From Bacillus mobilis (GTDB taxonomy: Bacteria > Bacillota > Bacilli > Bacillales > Bacillaceae_G): DNA of 64,000 nt. Location of the stretch: positions 62,001 through 126,000 of the forward strand of contig NZ_MACF01000041.1 in assembly GCF_001884045.1 (NCBI RefSeq). The letters are read 5' to 3'. Each line of letters starts with the position of its first letter. Positions within the stretch are counted from its first letter, which is position 1. The position numbers and the translations under genes were made by a program. The notes beneath the pieces were generated by a model. It was not told where the DNA came from. It did not search any database and saw nothing but the letters and a program-made list of their open reading frames with translations. This document shows positions 27,215-36,753 of this stretch, piece by piece.

Positions 27215-28036
27215 ATGCAAAAAGCATTGGAGACGAAACGTTTGACGCTGTCTTATGGTGAAGCAATTATTATTGATGAGTTGAATTTAGAAATTCCAAA
27301 AGGCGAAATTACAATATTTATCGGTTCTAACGGTTGCGGGAAATCAACTTTATTACGTTCACTAGCTAGATTATTAAAGCCAACAACGGGTGATATTTTG
27401 TTAGATAATCAAGCAATTCAAAGTATGCAAACGAAGCAAATCGCTCGTCAAATGGCAATTTTACCACAAGGACCGCAAGCACCAGAAGGGCTTACAGTAT
27501 TGCAACTTGTAAAACAAGGACGCTATCCATATCAAACGTGGCTGAAGCAATGGTCAGAAAAAGATGAGGAAATGGTACAAAAAGCCCTTGCAGCAACAGG
27601 TATGACAGAGTTTGCTGAGCGTGATGTGCATGCTCTTTCAGGTGGACAACGTCAACGTGCTTGGATTGCAATGACGCTTGCACAAGATACAGATATTATT
27701 TTACTGGATGAGCCTACTACATATTTAGATATGACTCACCAGATTGAAGTGCTAGATTTATTATTCGAATTAAATGAAACAGAACAAAGAACAATTGTTA
27801 TGGTATTACACGATTTAAATTTAGCATGCCGCTATGCAGACAATATTGTAGCCATTCAAGATAAACAAATATATGCACAAGGTAAGCCGGAAGAAGTAGT
27901 AGATGAGAAGCTAGTACGTGATGTATTCCGAATGGAGTGTCAAATCAGTACGGATCCATTATTTGGGACGCCACTTTGTATCCCACATGGAAAAGGAAGA
28001 CGTGTACGTAAAGAGGTTGCTCAAGTAATGAGATAA
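27215..28036 (+). CDS. yusV: Iron-siderophore ABC ATPase (FecE/YusV-like)
   Basis: 273 residues from ATG 27215; ATG 27209 in the same frame directly abuts the SD AAAGGGAG. ABC motifs in order: Walker A GSNGCGKST, Q-loop ILPQGPQAP, signature LSGGQRQRAW, Walker B DIILLDEPTTYLD, and the switch His in VLHDLNLA. It energises the YfiZ-YfhA permease. In B. subtilis the equivalent ATPase YusV is encoded elsewhere and serves several transporters; here it is part of the operon. Confidence 0.9.
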   Translation: MQKALETKRLTLSYGEAIIIDELNLEIPKGEITIFIGSNGCGKSTLLRSLARLLKPTTGDILLDNQAIQSMQTKQIARQMAILPQGPQAPEGLTVLQLVKQGRYPYQTWLKQWSEKDEEMVQKALAATGMTEFAERDVHALSGGQRQRAWIAMTLAQDTDIILLDEPTTYLDMTHQIEVLDLLFELNETEQRTIVMVLHDLNLACRYADNIVAIQDKQIYAQGKPEEVVDEKLVRDVFRMECQISTDPLFGTPLCIPHGKGRRVRKEVAQVMR

Positions 28037-28039
28037 TGA

Positions 28040-28072
28040 AAAAAGACGATGAGAATTCATCGTCTTTTTATT
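28040..28072. terminator. Bidirectional terminator after the uptake operon
   Basis: AAAAAGACGATGA / TCATCGTCTTTTT 13-bp stem, loop GAAT; the 3' end overlaps the stop region of the convergent methyltransferase gene. Confidence 0.9.
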
Positions 28073-28799
28073 TTCGGCAAGAAAATAAGAGGAAGAGGGG
28101 AATACGTAACCGACGTTCATATTCTTTTCCACTCTGAAAATGGGTTTGATTGGGTGTAGCTTCTTTTATGTTTGTAATCGTAAATCCGGCTTGTTGTAAC
28201 AATGTAAAATATTCTTCTGTTGTACGATGATATTTAATAACTTCTTGCTCAATCCAAGGTTCAACGCGTTTTCCCATTTTAAAATAATCATCGACGAGCC
28301 AGTTTGTTCTTTTCCCGCTCGTTTGCAAGCTTTCAAATGAAGAAGTAATAATAGGATGTTGAACGCTAAAGGTAAAGGTTCCATTTGTTTTTAAAGTTTC
28401 GTACACATTTTGAAAAATGATAGGAAGATGTTCAATATAATGTAAGGCGAGTCTAGATGTTACTAAATCAAAAGTAGCAGGAGGGTATGTGTAGTCTTTG
28501 AGGTTTAAAAAATGTACGGTCCCATTTTTATTTTCTAGTTGTTTTTTAGCTTTTTCATACATAAGTTCGGAGCCTTCAATACCAGTGTAAGAGTGGCAGC
28601 CTTTTTCTAATAACTCCTCACCGAATTTAGCGTCCCCGCAGCCTAAATCAAGGATTTGCTTTCCTTTCACATCACCAATGAGCTGAAAGAAGGCTGGTTT
28701 TTCAAGTGATTCATTTGGACTATTTTCTCTGTATCTTCGTTTCATATATTGTTTAAAAAATGCTTCGTTATTATATACATCAGATTCAGTAAATGCCAT
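28068..28799 (-). CDS. Class I SAM-dependent methyltransferase
   Basis: 243 residues. Rossmann-fold SAM-binding motif I is ILDLGCGDAKFGEELLEKG (about 53-71), motif II acidic residue lies in YTGIEGSELM, and the post-I/II segment FDLVTSRLALHYIEHL (about 110-125) is typical of UbiE/Methyltransf_11 small-molecule methyltransferases. The substrate is unknown. ATG 28799 with SD AAGGGGGC. It is not linked by operon to its neighbours. Confidence 0.82.
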   Translation of the reverse strand: MAFTESDVYNNEAFFKQYMKRRYRENSPNESLEKPAFFQLIGDVKGKQILDLGCGDAKFGEELLEKGCHSYTGIEGSELMYEKAKKQLENKNGTVHFLNLKDYTYPPATFDLVTSRLALHYIEHLPIIFQNVYETLKTNGTFTFSVQHPIITSSFESLQTSGKRTNWLVDDYFKMGKRVEPWIEQEVIKYHRTTEEYFTLLQQAGFTITNIKEATPNQTHFQSGKEYERRLRIPLFLLFSCRK

Positions 28800-28889
28800 G
28801 ATTGAAGCCCCCTTAAATATTTTTTTTATTCTACCAAATATGAAAAGTAAATGATAGATTTCTTGTAATGAATCATATATAATCTAAAA

Positions 28890-28904
28890 TTGTAAGCGGT
28901 TACT
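28890..28904. promoter_or_regulatory. cre (CcpA) site upstream of kbl-tdh
   Basis: TTGTAAGCGGTTACT fits all 15 positions of WTGNAANCGNWNNCW and is nearly palindromic. It sits about 110 bp upstream of kbl. Confidence 0.7.
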
Positions 28905-29012
28905 TTAAACTATTTTTCTATAATAAATTCTGAAAACGTGTTAAGCTAGTAGAGGGATTATTAGAACTATTAAGACAATAATTCGCTTACATGAACGATG
29001 GGAGGCTTCACG

Positions 29013-30203
29013 ATGTCTAGTAAAACACTTGCGAAATTTTTAGAAGAAAATTTAGAGGATTTAAAATCAAAGGGGCTTTATAACGTAATTGATCCGCTTG
29101 AGAGTTCAAATGGACCGATCATTACAATTGGCGGAAAAGAATATATTAACTTATCTTCAAACAACTATCTTGGATTAGCAACAGATAGCCGTTTGCAAGA
29201 AGCAGCAATTGGTGCTATTCATAAGTACGGCGTTGGAGCAGGAGCTGTTCGTACAATTAACGGTACTTTAGATTTGCATATTAAATTAGAAGAAACAATT
29301 GCAAAGTTTAAACATACAGAAGCAGCGATTGCCTATCAATCAGGATTTAACTGTAATATGGCAGCGATTTCAGCCGTTATGGATAAAAATGATGCCATTC
29401 TTTCAGATGAATTAAACCATGCTTCTATCATTGATGGTAGTCGTCTATCAAGAGCGAAAATCATCGTTTATAAGCATTCTGATATGGAAGATTTACGCCA
29501 AAAAGCAATCGCGGCGAAAGAATCAGGTCTTTACAATAAATTAATGGTAATTACAGACGGTGTCTTCTCAATGGATGGAGATGTTGCAAAACTACCAGAA
29601 ATTGTTGAGATTGCAGAAGAATTAGATTTAATGACATACGTAGATGATGCACACGGTTCAGGTGTACTTGGTAAAGGTGCAGGAACTGTAAAACACTTCG
29701 GTCTGTCTGATAAAGTTGATTTCCAAATTGGTACATTATCAAAAGCAATTGGGGTAATTGGTGGATATGTAGCAGGGAAACAAAACTTAATTGACTGGTT
29801 AAAAGTTCGTTCACGTCCATTCTTATTCTCTACAGCATTAACACCAGCTGATGCAGCAGCTTGCATGAGATCAATTGAAATCTTAATGGAAAGCACAGAG
29901 TTGCACGATCGTTTATGGGAAAATGGTCGATATTTAAAACAAGGGTTAAAAGAACTTGGCTTTAATATCGGAGAAAGTGAAACGCCAATTACACCTTGTA
30001 TTATTGGTGACGAAGTATTAACACAAGAATTTAGTAAACGTCTAAATGAAGAAGGCGTATATGCAAAATCTATCGTGTTCCCAACTGTAGCAAAAGGAAC
30101 GGGACGCGTTCGTAATATGCCTACAGCAGCTCATACGAAAGAAATGTTAGATGAAGCAATTCGTAAGTATGAAAAAGTAGGAAAAGAAATGGGCATCATT
30201 TAA
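29013..30203 (+). CDS. kbl: 2-amino-3-ketobutyrate CoA ligase (glycine C-acetyltransferase)
   Basis: PLP enzyme (alpha-oxoamine synthase family) cleaving 2-amino-3-ketobutyrate with CoA into glycine and acetyl-CoA. 396 residues from ATG 29013, the exact usual length; SD GGAGGC lies six bases upstream, and the in-frame ATG at 28998 has none. The PLP lysine is K244 in GTLSKAIG, at the same number as E. coli Kbl. [19 protein letters not shown] and RPFLFST are conserved. Followed after 44 bp by tdh, giving the threonine-to-glycine pathway; a perfect cre site upstream suggests glucose repression. Confidence 0.94.
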   Translation: MSSKTLAKFLEENLEDLKSKGLYNVIDPLESSNGPIITIGGKEYINLSSNNYLGLATDSRLQEAAIGAIHKYGVGAGAVRTINGTLDLHIKLEETIAKFKHTEAAIAYQSGFNCNMAAISAVMDKNDAILSDELNHASIIDGSRLSRAKIIVYKHSDMEDLRQKAIAAKESGLYNKLMVITDGVFSMDGDVAKLPEIVEIAEELDLMTYVDDAHGSGVLGKGAGTVKHFGLSDKVDFQIGTLSKAIGVIGGYVAGKQNLIDWLKVRSRPFLFSTALTPADAAACMRSIEILMESTELHDRLWENGRYLKQGLKELGFNIGESETPITPCIIGDEVLTQEFSKRLNEEGVYAKSIVFPTVAKGTGRVRNMPTAAHTKEMLDEAIRKYEKVGKEMGII

Positions 30204-30247
30204 GTAACGACATCTTTTGAATAGCTTGCAAATGAGGAGTGGGGAAA

Positions 30248-31213
30248 ATGAAAAAAATTCTAGTAACCGGTTCTTTAGGGCAAATTGGTTCTGAACTAGT
30301 AATGAAACTTCGTGATGTATACGGTGCATCAAATGTTATTGCAACAGATATTCGTGAAACAGATAGTGAAGTAGTAACGTCCGGTCCATTTGAAACGTTA
30401 GATGTAACAGATGGACAAAAACTACATGATATTGCAAAGCGTAATGAAGTAGATACAATTATTCATTTAGCAGCTTTACTTTCAGCAACAGCAGAAAAAA
30501 ATCCGTTATTTGCTTGGAATTTAAATATGGGTGGACTTGTAAATGCATTAGAAGCAGCTCGTGAATTAAACTGTAAGTTTTTCACGCCAAGTTCTATCGG
30601 TGCATTCGGTCCATCAACGCCGCAAGATAATACGCCACAAGATACAATTCAGCGTCCTACTACGATGTATGGGGTAAACAAAGTAGCAGGAGAATTACTA
30701 TGTGATTATTATCATCAAAAGTTTGGCGTAGATACGCGCGGTGTACGTTTCCCAGGTTTAATTTCTTACGTAGCTCCTCCAGGAGGCGGAACAACTGACT
30801 ATGCAGTTGAAATTTATTATGAGGCGATTAAAAAAGGCACATACACCTCATACATTGCAGAAGGAACATACATGGATATGATGTATATGCCAGATGCTTT
30901 ACAAGCGATCATTTCATTAATGGAAGCTGATCCAAGTAAACTTGTGCATAGAAACGCGTTCAATATTACAGCAATGAGCTTTGAGCCAGAGCAAATCGCA
31001 GCATCAATTCGTAAACACATCCCGACGTTTACAATGGATTACGCTGTAGATCCTGCTCGTCAAACAATCGCTGATAGCTGGCCAAACTCTATTGATGCAA
31101 CAGCAGCAATGAACGAGTGGGGCTTTAAAGCAGAATACGATTTAGACAAAATGACAACCGACATGTTGGCTAAGTTAAAAAAAAAGCTCACAGCTGAGTT
31201 AGTGATGAATTAA
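30248..31213 (+). CDS. tdh: L-threonine 3-dehydrogenase, short-chain (epimerase-like) type
   Basis: NAD+-dependent oxidation of L-threonine to 2-amino-3-ketobutyrate. 321 residues from ATG 30248 (SD GAGGAG); a GTG at 30239 in frame lies too near the SD. It is an extended SDR, not the zinc MDR enzyme of E. coli: N-terminal [13 protein letters not shown] dinucleotide site and catalytic Y141-x3-K145 in YGVNKVAGE. The C-terminal half ([30 protein letters not shown]) is the conserved substrate-binding region of SDR-type TDH. Its product is the substrate of the upstream Kbl. Confidence 0.92.
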   Translation: MKKILVTGSLGQIGSELVMKLRDVYGASNVIATDIRETDSEVVTSGPFETLDVTDGQKLHDIAKRNEVDTIIHLAALLSATAEKNPLFAWNLNMGGLVNALEAARELNCKFFTPSSIGAFGPSTPQDNTPQDTIQRPTTMYGVNKVAGELLCDYYHQKFGVDTRGVRFPGLISYVAPPGGGTTDYAVEIYYEAIKKGTYTSYIAEGTYMDMMYMPDALQAIISLMEADPSKLVHRNAFNITAMSFEPEQIAASIRKHIPTFTMDYAVDPARQTIADSWPNSIDATAAMNEWGFKAEYDLDKMTTDMLAKLKKKLTAELVMN

Positions 31214-31217
31214 TAGT

Positions 31218-31250
31218 AAGGGTCGATTCTTAGGAGTCGGCCCTTTTATT
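31218..31250 (+). terminator. Terminator of kbl-tdh
   Basis: AAGGGTCGATTC / GAGTCGGCCCTT stem with G-U pairs followed by TTTATTT. Confidence 0.8.
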
Positions 31251-31324
31251 TGTATTTTAGAAATATACAAATAATTACAAGTGTGATAGAATGAGTTAAT
31301 TTGTGCATAAAGGGGAGAGATACA

Positions 31325-31867
31325 ATGGAGAAATGGGAGTTAGCAAAGGAAATTTACAATACGTCACGTTTAACGGGAACATTTAAACTTCGATCGGGAC
31401 AAGTATCAAATCAATACTTTGATAAGTACTTATTTGAATCTAATCCAGTACTGTTATTAGAAATTGCTAAACAATTGAAAGAGCTCATTCCTCCAGAGAC
31501 AGAAGTACTCGCGGGTTTAGAAATGGGAGGAATTCCAGTGGCAACAGCATTATCTTTACAAACAGGTATACCTGTTGTATTTGTAAGGAAAGAAGCGAAG
31601 AAGTACGGTACATGTAAGTTAGCAGAAGGCGTTGATATTACGGGGAAAAATGTTTGTGTTGTTGAAGATGTTATTACGACAGGCGGGCAAATATTATTAA
31701 GTACGAAAGAGTTAAGGGAACTGGGTGCGAAAGTACACCATGTTCTAGGCGTCATTGAACGAACGAAAGAGGGAAGAGAAAACTTATTAGAAGATGGCTT
31801 ACAGCTACATTCTTTATTTACAATGGATGAGTTAATCGAAGGAGAAAAGCAATATGCAAAGAGTTGA
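31325..31867 (+). CDS. Orotate phosphoribosyltransferase-like protein (PyrE paralog)
   Basis: 180 residues from ATG 31325 (SD AGGGGAGAG). Type I PRTase fold: the PRPP-binding loop is VEDVITTGGQ near residues 114-123, and GLEMGGIPVATAL and RKEAKKYGT are PyrE-like. It is not in a pyr biosynthesis operon but overlaps a Nudix hydrolase gene by 14 bp. This suggests a stand-alone salvage or specialised PRTase rather than the house-keeping PyrE; a related free-standing OPRT paralog is common in bacilli. Substrate is not proven. Confidence 0.78.
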   Translation: MEKWELAKEIYNTSRLTGTFKLRSGQVSNQYFDKYLFESNPVLLLEIAKQLKELIPPETEVLAGLEMGGIPVATALSLQTGIPVVFVRKEAKKYGTCKLAEGVDITGKNVCVVEDVITTGGQILLSTKELRELGAKVHHVLGVIERTKEGRENLLEDGLQLHSLFTMDELIEGEKQYAKS

Positions 31868-32276
31868 CGTCGTATATGCATTAATACATGATGAAGAAAC
31901 AGATAAGATATTAATGGTACATAATATAGAACAAAACGTTTGGTCACTGCCGGGTGGGGCTGTTGAAAAAGGTGAAATATTAGAGGAAGCACTAATAAGA
32001 GAAGTGAAAGAAGAGACAGGTTTAACAGCCGTGATAGGTGGACTTGTTGCAATCAATGAAAAATTCTTTGAAGCATCAGGGAATCATGCGATACTATTTA
32101 CATTCCGAGCAAATGTAGTAAACGGTGAACTGATTGCGGAAGATGACGAAGAAATTTCTGCAATAGAGTGGGTGAACCGAACGGTTGCAAATGAACGATT
32201 CCCATTCTACGATGGAGGATTCGAGGCATTATTAGAAGTAGCCATTCCATACAAGTTTCAACCAGAAACAAAGTGA
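31854..32276 (+). CDS. Nudix hydrolase
   Basis: 140 residues with a complete Nudix box G35-x5-E41-x7-REV-x-EE-x-GL (residues 35-57), catalysing hydrolysis of a nucleoside diphosphate linked to another group. The substrate is unknown; overlap with the PyrE-like gene suggests the pair handles a common nucleotide. The start ATG 31854 lies inside the upstream gene, with GGAGAAAAGC as SD. The stop codon touches the long inverted repeat that ends the operon. Confidence 0.85.
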   Translation: MQRVDVVYALIHDEETDKILMVHNIEQNVWSLPGGAVEKGEILEEALIREVKEETGLTAVIGGLVAINEKFFEASGNHAILFTFRANVVNGELIAEDDEEISAIEWVNRTVANERFPFYDGGFEALLEVAIPYKFQPETK

Positions 32277-32325
32277 TTGAATAGAAAAAACAGGAGCGTA
32301 AGGCTCCTGTTTTTTCTATTCAATC
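32275..32325. terminator. 23-bp perfect inverted repeat, bidirectional terminator
   Basis: Arms 32275-32297 and 32303-32325 are exactly complementary with a 5-nt loop GTAAG; they include an A6/T6 tract so each strand ends in a T-run. The left arm begins in the Nudix stop codon and the right arm covers the last codons and stop of the convergent VWA gene. Confidence 0.9.
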
Positions 32326-34199
32326 GTCTTCAGTAATAACTTTTTCAATAGTGGTTTAATCTTCAGACGTAAATCTTCAGCGTGATTTGCAACTAAGAAG
32401 TGATGGTTATAAATGTTCTTCATTAATTGATAAGTTGCTTCTTTTGCTTCGCCTTCTTCGATGAAGATTCCGATTACTTCCATACCACTTTTACGAGCAA
32501 GTTTGACAGCTTCATGCGTATCTAAAATACCATCTTGTTGATAGTCTAGCGCAGAAGGTTCACCGTCTGTAAAGACAAGTAAGAATTTATGCTTTTCTGG
32601 TCTTTTCGCAAGTTTTTCAGAAACGATACGAATAATATATCCGTCGCGGTTATCTTCTTCTTCGCGAAGCTGCATAATTTCGGGACCAACGTTTGGTAAC
32701 GTTGAGTTTTTATACGTTACAACTTCATGGATAACGTTCGGCTTATCTTCAGGTTTAGCACTAGAAGCATCCTCCCAAAATCCGCTAATAGCATGCGGGA
32801 TTTTTAAAGATTTCAACGCTTCATGGAATAGGACCACACTCTTTTTCGTTTCTTCCATTTTGTTATACATAGAACCAGAGCAGTCCACTAACAATTGGAA
32901 TGCAACATCGAGTTCTTGTGATTCTTGTCCTTTTTTATAAAACATGCGCGGCTGCTTTTCAGTATAAATACGAAGGAATTTCTTACGAAGTCTTCCGTAG
33001 TATTTATCACTATTTGCATTCGTTTTATTTTCAATCGTTTTTTCGATAATTTTCTTTAATTCTTTTACATCTTTATTAACGACTGATTTGATAGCTTGGT
33101 AATCTTTTTTCTCATCGGTATTTGCCTTGCGAGCTTCTTTAAATGTATGAGAGGCACCAACGTTATACTTACCGTATGCACCGTCGTTTTGGCTAGAAGC
33201 GTGTGAAGCTCTTGCTTCTTCTGTATCAGCGCCATCAAAATTGGATTGTGTACTCTTTTGAGAAGTACCTTGTACAGAACCAAGTGCTTGGTCGCCATCT
33301 TCTGATTCACGAGCAGTATCGCCCATCATATTTGTTTTTGTTCCGCTTTCTAATTCGAAGCGTAAAAAGTTCTCGTTTTCGTTATTTTTATTTTCACGAT
33401 GCCATGTCGAGAAACTTTCATCCATTTTGTTTTTGTTTTCATCGTCATCTATGAGCTGCGTATCATCATTTGCTAAATCTTCGACGCGACAGTTCTTTTC
33501 ATCTGCAATGACAGATAAATAAAGTGGAGCATGTCCGAAATAATTATTAAGCATATCACTTTCAAGAATCTCCTCTAAGCGATAGCGAATCTTTTCAACG
33601 ATATACATAATATCTTCCGTATTACGAGCTTGGAATGTTTCATGTAAAATTGCTTCAATTTGCTCGAAATATTCATTATTAAACATTTCATATTTATCGC
33701 TCGTTAATGAAAGATAGCAGAGACAAAATAGACGATCACCGTGATAGTTACGAACACGATTGATTTCATTTTGTGAGCCGAAGTAATTGCGATACATTTC
33801 TTTTCTTCTTTTAAAAACATGCTTTGTGCCAGGGCGTAAGTTTTTTACGATTTCCTCAACACGTAAATCTTCTAATAGAACAAATAATTGTGTTAAAAAC
33901 TTTTTTAAAGGTGATTCTTGTAATTCAATCGCATAAGAACGAATTAAAGTCATGTCCGAGTAATGTTTATTACCAAGTGCTTTTAAAAACACTTCGCTTT
34001 TTAATCCGATTATTGTATCCTCTTCTTTTCGATCATCCCAAAAGTGACTAATGACAACCTTTTTTTCAATTTCGTCGTAGTATGCTTTATAGCCATACTC
34101 AAGGTAGGCATCGTCTTCTTTTAGAAGAGCATACATTAAGTTTTCCATTTGTAGAAACAGCGACGCATCAATTTTTTTGTCACTAAAAATTTGTCTCAT
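32316..34199 (-). CDS. yojO: VWA-domain protein, CobT/NorD-like (YojO-like)
   Basis: 627-residue cytoplasmic protein. An N-terminal helical region with LRVEEIVKNLRPGTKHVFKRRKEMYRNYF-type charged stretches is followed by a low-complexity acidic/Ser linker (about 255-370) and a C-terminal von Willebrand A domain with a MIDAS motif DCSGSMYNK (about 435-443) and FTDGEPSALD. The architecture is that of CobT/NorD partners of MoxR AAA ATPases. It overlaps no gene but is 3 bp after the MoxR gene, so the two form one operon, as yojN-yojO in B. subtilis. The client protein they activate is unknown; no nitric-oxide reductase or cobaltochelatase is nearby. Confidence 0.82.
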   Translation of the reverse strand: MRQIFSDKKIDASLFLQMENLMYALLKEDDAYLEYGYKAYYDEIEKKVVISHFWDDRKEEDTIIGLKSEVFLKALGNKHYSDMTLIRSYAIELQESPLKKFLTQLFVLLEDLRVEEIVKNLRPGTKHVFKRRKEMYRNYFGSQNEINRVRNYHGDRLFCLCYLSLTSDKYEMFNNEYFEQIEAILHETFQARNTEDIMYIVEKIRYRLEEILESDMLNNYFGHAPLYLSVIADEKNCRVEDLANDDTQLIDDDENKNKMDESFSTWHRENKNNENENFLRFELESGTKTNMMGDTARESEDGDQALGSVQGTSQKSTQSNFDGADTEEARASHASSQNDGAYGKYNVGASHTFKEARKANTDEKKDYQAIKSVVNKDVKELKKIIEKTIENKTNANSDKYYGRLRKKFLRIYTEKQPRMFYKKGQESQELDVAFQLLVDCSGSMYNKMEETKKSVVLFHEALKSLKIPHAISGFWEDASSAKPEDKPNVIHEVVTYKNSTLPNVGPEIMQLREEEDNRDGYIIRIVSEKLAKRPEKHKFLLVFTDGEPSALDYQQDGILDTHEAVKLARKSGMEVIGIFIEEGEAKEATYQLMKNIYNHHFLVANHAEDLRLKIKPLLKKLLLKTIE

Positions 34200-34202
34200 G
34201 AA

Positions 34203-35096
34203 TTATCCCTCAAAGAAATAACTTTCTGCTAATTCACGGACAGTCATTTGTTCTGTTTCATCGTTTAATTTTGCGATAATACTACGTTCAATTGCACGCA
34301 TAACAGGGATATATACACCTAAATCACATGCATCGATAATGCCACGAATACTTGCTGCCTCTTCACTTACACGTCCATCACGAGCTAAGGGCATAAGGTC
34401 GCTTGCAAATGCAACGAACTTTTCAATTGTTGCAACATCATTTAATTTTGATTCAGCTAATAATAGTTCTTTTAATGTATCACCTTGAATGTAAGGAACT
34501 TCAATAATAACGAAACGGTTTTTTAATGCTTCATTTAGTTCACTTGTACCAACGTAACCTTCATTAATTGCCGCAATTACACGATACTCATCATCACCGT
34601 ATACAACTTCTTGTGTAAATGGGTTTGTAATCATTTTACGATAATCTAACGCACCGTGAAGTAGTGGTAACGTTTCAGGTTTTGCCATATTGATTTCATC
34701 AATATATAGGAAATGACCGCTCTTCATTGCTTTCATAAGAGGACCGTTAACAAATGTAACTTCAGATGCGCCATCTTTCGTTTGAAGCGTGTTGTATCCT
34801 AAAATACCTTCTACATCTAGGTCAACAGAACAGTTAATGCTATGCATTGGTTTTTGGAATAAAGAAGAAAGAGTTTCCGCTAGTACTGTTTTACCACTAC
34901 CAGTTGGTCCTTTTAATAGAATGTTTTTGCCAAGAAGAAGTGCTGTAATAGCATCTTCAATAATGCTGTTATCAGACGCCTTATATATTTTCTTACCAAT
35001 TAAATGTGCATTTTCACCAGCTTCTTGCTTATTCTTTTCGTGAATGTTTGAGAGCTGTTGTTTTAAATCAGCATGTATATGAAATTGTTCTAACAT
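34203..35096 (-). CDS. yojN: MoxR/CbbQ-NorQ family AAA+ ATPase (YojN-like)
   Basis: 297 residues from ATG 35096, chosen for SD TTAGGTGGGA; a longer frame to 35204 has no SD. Walker A GPTGSGKT at 63-70, Walker B FLYIDEIN, sensor I region VIAAINEGYVG, and an arginine finger region NRFVIIEVPY. Such ATPases act with a VWA protein to insert cofactors into or remodel a target enzyme. The VWA partner gene follows directly. Target unknown. Confidence 0.86.
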   Translation of the reverse strand: MLEQFHIHADLKQQLSNIHEKNKQEAGENAHLIGKKIYKASDNSIIEDAITALLLGKNILLKGPTGSGKTVLAETLSSLFQKPMHSINCSVDLDVEGILGYNTLQTKDGASEVTFVNGPLMKAMKSGHFLYIDEINMAKPETLPLLHGALDYRKMITNPFTQEVVYGDDEYRVIAAINEGYVGTSELNEALKNRFVIIEVPYIQGDTLKELLLAESKLNDVATIEKFVAFASDLMPLARDGRVSEEAASIRGIIDACDLGVYIPVMRAIERSIIAKLNDETEQMTVRELAESYFFEG

Positions 35097-35189
35097 GTAT
35101 TTCCCACCTAACATTATTTTCATAAAGTAATACATCTTATGATAACTTGTTTTAATATGGTATGCAAAGAAAAGGAGAGAGGGGAAATG

Positions 35190-35225
35190 GAAAAGAAAAA
35201 GCAATCAATAGTACATTGATTGCTT
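35190..35225 (-). terminator. Terminator of cls
   Basis: AAGCAATCAAT / ATTGATTGCTT perfect 11-bp stem (35199-35225), loop AGTAC; on the minus strand it runs into TTTTTCTTTT. The arm overlaps the cls stop codon. Confidence 0.88.
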
Positions 35226-36753
35226 ACAGTAAAGGAGAGATGAGCCTCATAAAAGACTCTAATATTCGTTTTTTGATACTTCTTTTTTGGAAAGCGTTCC
35301 ATTTAATTTCAGTGGAATGCTTAAAGTCATCTTCAAAATCACGTTTAATATCATGAACGGTTTCTGATTCATATAGTACGCTAATAAGTTCGTAATTTAA
35401 TTCAAAGCTACGTACGTCCATATTTGCTGTTCCGATTGTCGCGATTTTATCATCAACGAGTACAATTTTTGCATGCATAAAACCATCTTTATAACTATAA
35501 ATGGAGGCGCCAGCTTTTAAAAGTGGAGTGAAGTAGGATTGTGATGCTTGATCACTAATAATACTATCACTTTTACCAGGATATAAAATGCGTACATCTA
35601 TGCCTGATATTGCGCTTAAGCGTAATAATGTTAAAGTTTCTTGATCTGGAATAAAGTATGGTGTAGCGATCCAAATCGATTTTTTTGCAGATCCCATAAC
35701 GGCTAATAATGTATTACGAATGCTTTTATCATCTGAGCTTGGTCCGCTCGCTACAATTTGCACAGCACCTTCTGCATTTGAAATTTCTTTGCCTGGGAAG
35801 TATTGTCTATTCATAAATTGATCCCAAGAATAGTTGTTTAAACCACTAGAGGCATAGAGCCAGTCCTCTAGAAAAATTGCTTGTAATTTGTATAGTGCTT
35901 TTCCTTCTATTTTTAAATGACTATCACGCCAAACAGGAAATTTTTTTGAACGACCAAGATATTCATCACCGACGTTGAGTCCACCAGTAAAACCGATTTC
36001 ACCATCTACAATAACGATTTTTCGATGGTTACGATAATTGACAGTTTCAAGTAACCAAGCTGAAAAAATAGGATCAAATTCAACAATTTCAATTCCAGCT
36101 TCTTTCATAGGTTGTAAAAATCTTCTTCTTAAAGTATTACTTCCGAGTCCATCATAAAGGAATCGTACAATAACACCATCTTTTGCTTTTTTTATTAAAG
36201 CATCTCGAACTTTTGTACCAATCTCATCAGATTTATAAATATAGTATTGAATATGTATGTGATGTTTTGCTTGGTCGATAGCTTGCAAAATTTCTGAGAA
36301 TGTTTGATCGCCATTTGTTAAAAGTTGTGTAGTTGTTTTATCTGCGGCAGGTCCGCCTCCAAATTTTTGAACGACTTTTGTCAAATGTGTAGAACGTTCA
36401 TGTAAGGGGACTGTGAGTGATAATTCTACTCGTCTTCCTTCTAATATTTCACGGAATAATTTTCGTTGCTCTTCTGAACGATGTAGATGTTTTTTTCTTC
36501 TCCAACGGCTACGCCCGAAAAGCGCATATAAAAGCACACCTACAACAGGGAGAAGTGCTAATACTAAAAACCATGCTAAAGTGCTTTGTGGGGATCTATT
36601 TTCAATAAAAATAACGAAAGAAATCCCTATGATTGTAAGAGACCATAATGCACCGACAAAGGTATATAGCGAGAGGATAGACGTATCTAAAAGTAAGAGT
36701 ACGATAGATATAATTGTAAATACCAATAATAATTGAACGATAGGCTTCTTCAT
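35224..36753 (-). CDS. cls: Cardiolipin synthase (phospholipase D type)
   Basis: Membrane enzyme joining two phosphatidylglycerols into cardiolipin. 509 residues, standard Cls length: two N-terminal transmembrane helices (about 8-30 and 36-60), then two HKD phospholipase D motifs, H243-x-K-x4-D in NHRKIVIVD and H427-x-K-x4-D in HAKIVLVDD. ATG 36753 with SD AGAGGAA. B. cereus strains have several Cls paralogs; which one this is cannot be decided here. Confidence 0.92.
   Translation of the reverse strand: MKKPIVQLLLVFTIISIVLLLLDTSILSLYTFVGALWSLTIIGISFVIFIENRSPQSTLAWFLVLALLPVVGVLLYALFGRSRWRRKKHLHRSEEQRKLFREILEGRRVELSLTVPLHERSTHLTKVVQKFGGGPAADKTTTQLLTNGDQTFSEILQAIDQAKHHIHIQYYIYKSDEIGTKVRDALIKKAKDGVIVRFLYDGLGSNTLRRRFLQPMKEAGIEIVEFDPIFSAWLLETVNYRNHRKIVIVDGEIGFTGGLNVGDEYLGRSKKFPVWRDSHLKIEGKALYKLQAIFLEDWLYASSGLNNYSWDQFMNRQYFPGKEISNAEGAVQIVASGPSSDDKSIRNTLLAVMGSAKKSIWIATPYFIPDQETLTLLRLSAISGIDVRILYPGKSDSIISDQASQSYFTPLLKAGASIYSYKDGFMHAKIVLVDDKIATIGTANMDVRSFELNYELISVLYESETVHDIKRDFEDDFKHSTEIKWNAFQKRSIKKRILESFMRLISPLL

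Noticed and set aside
31411-32052. 213-codon minus-strand frame across the PyrE-like and Nudix genes
   Set aside because: Both plus-strand genes carry intact catalytic motifs in this stretch; the antisense product has no recognisable domain or SD.
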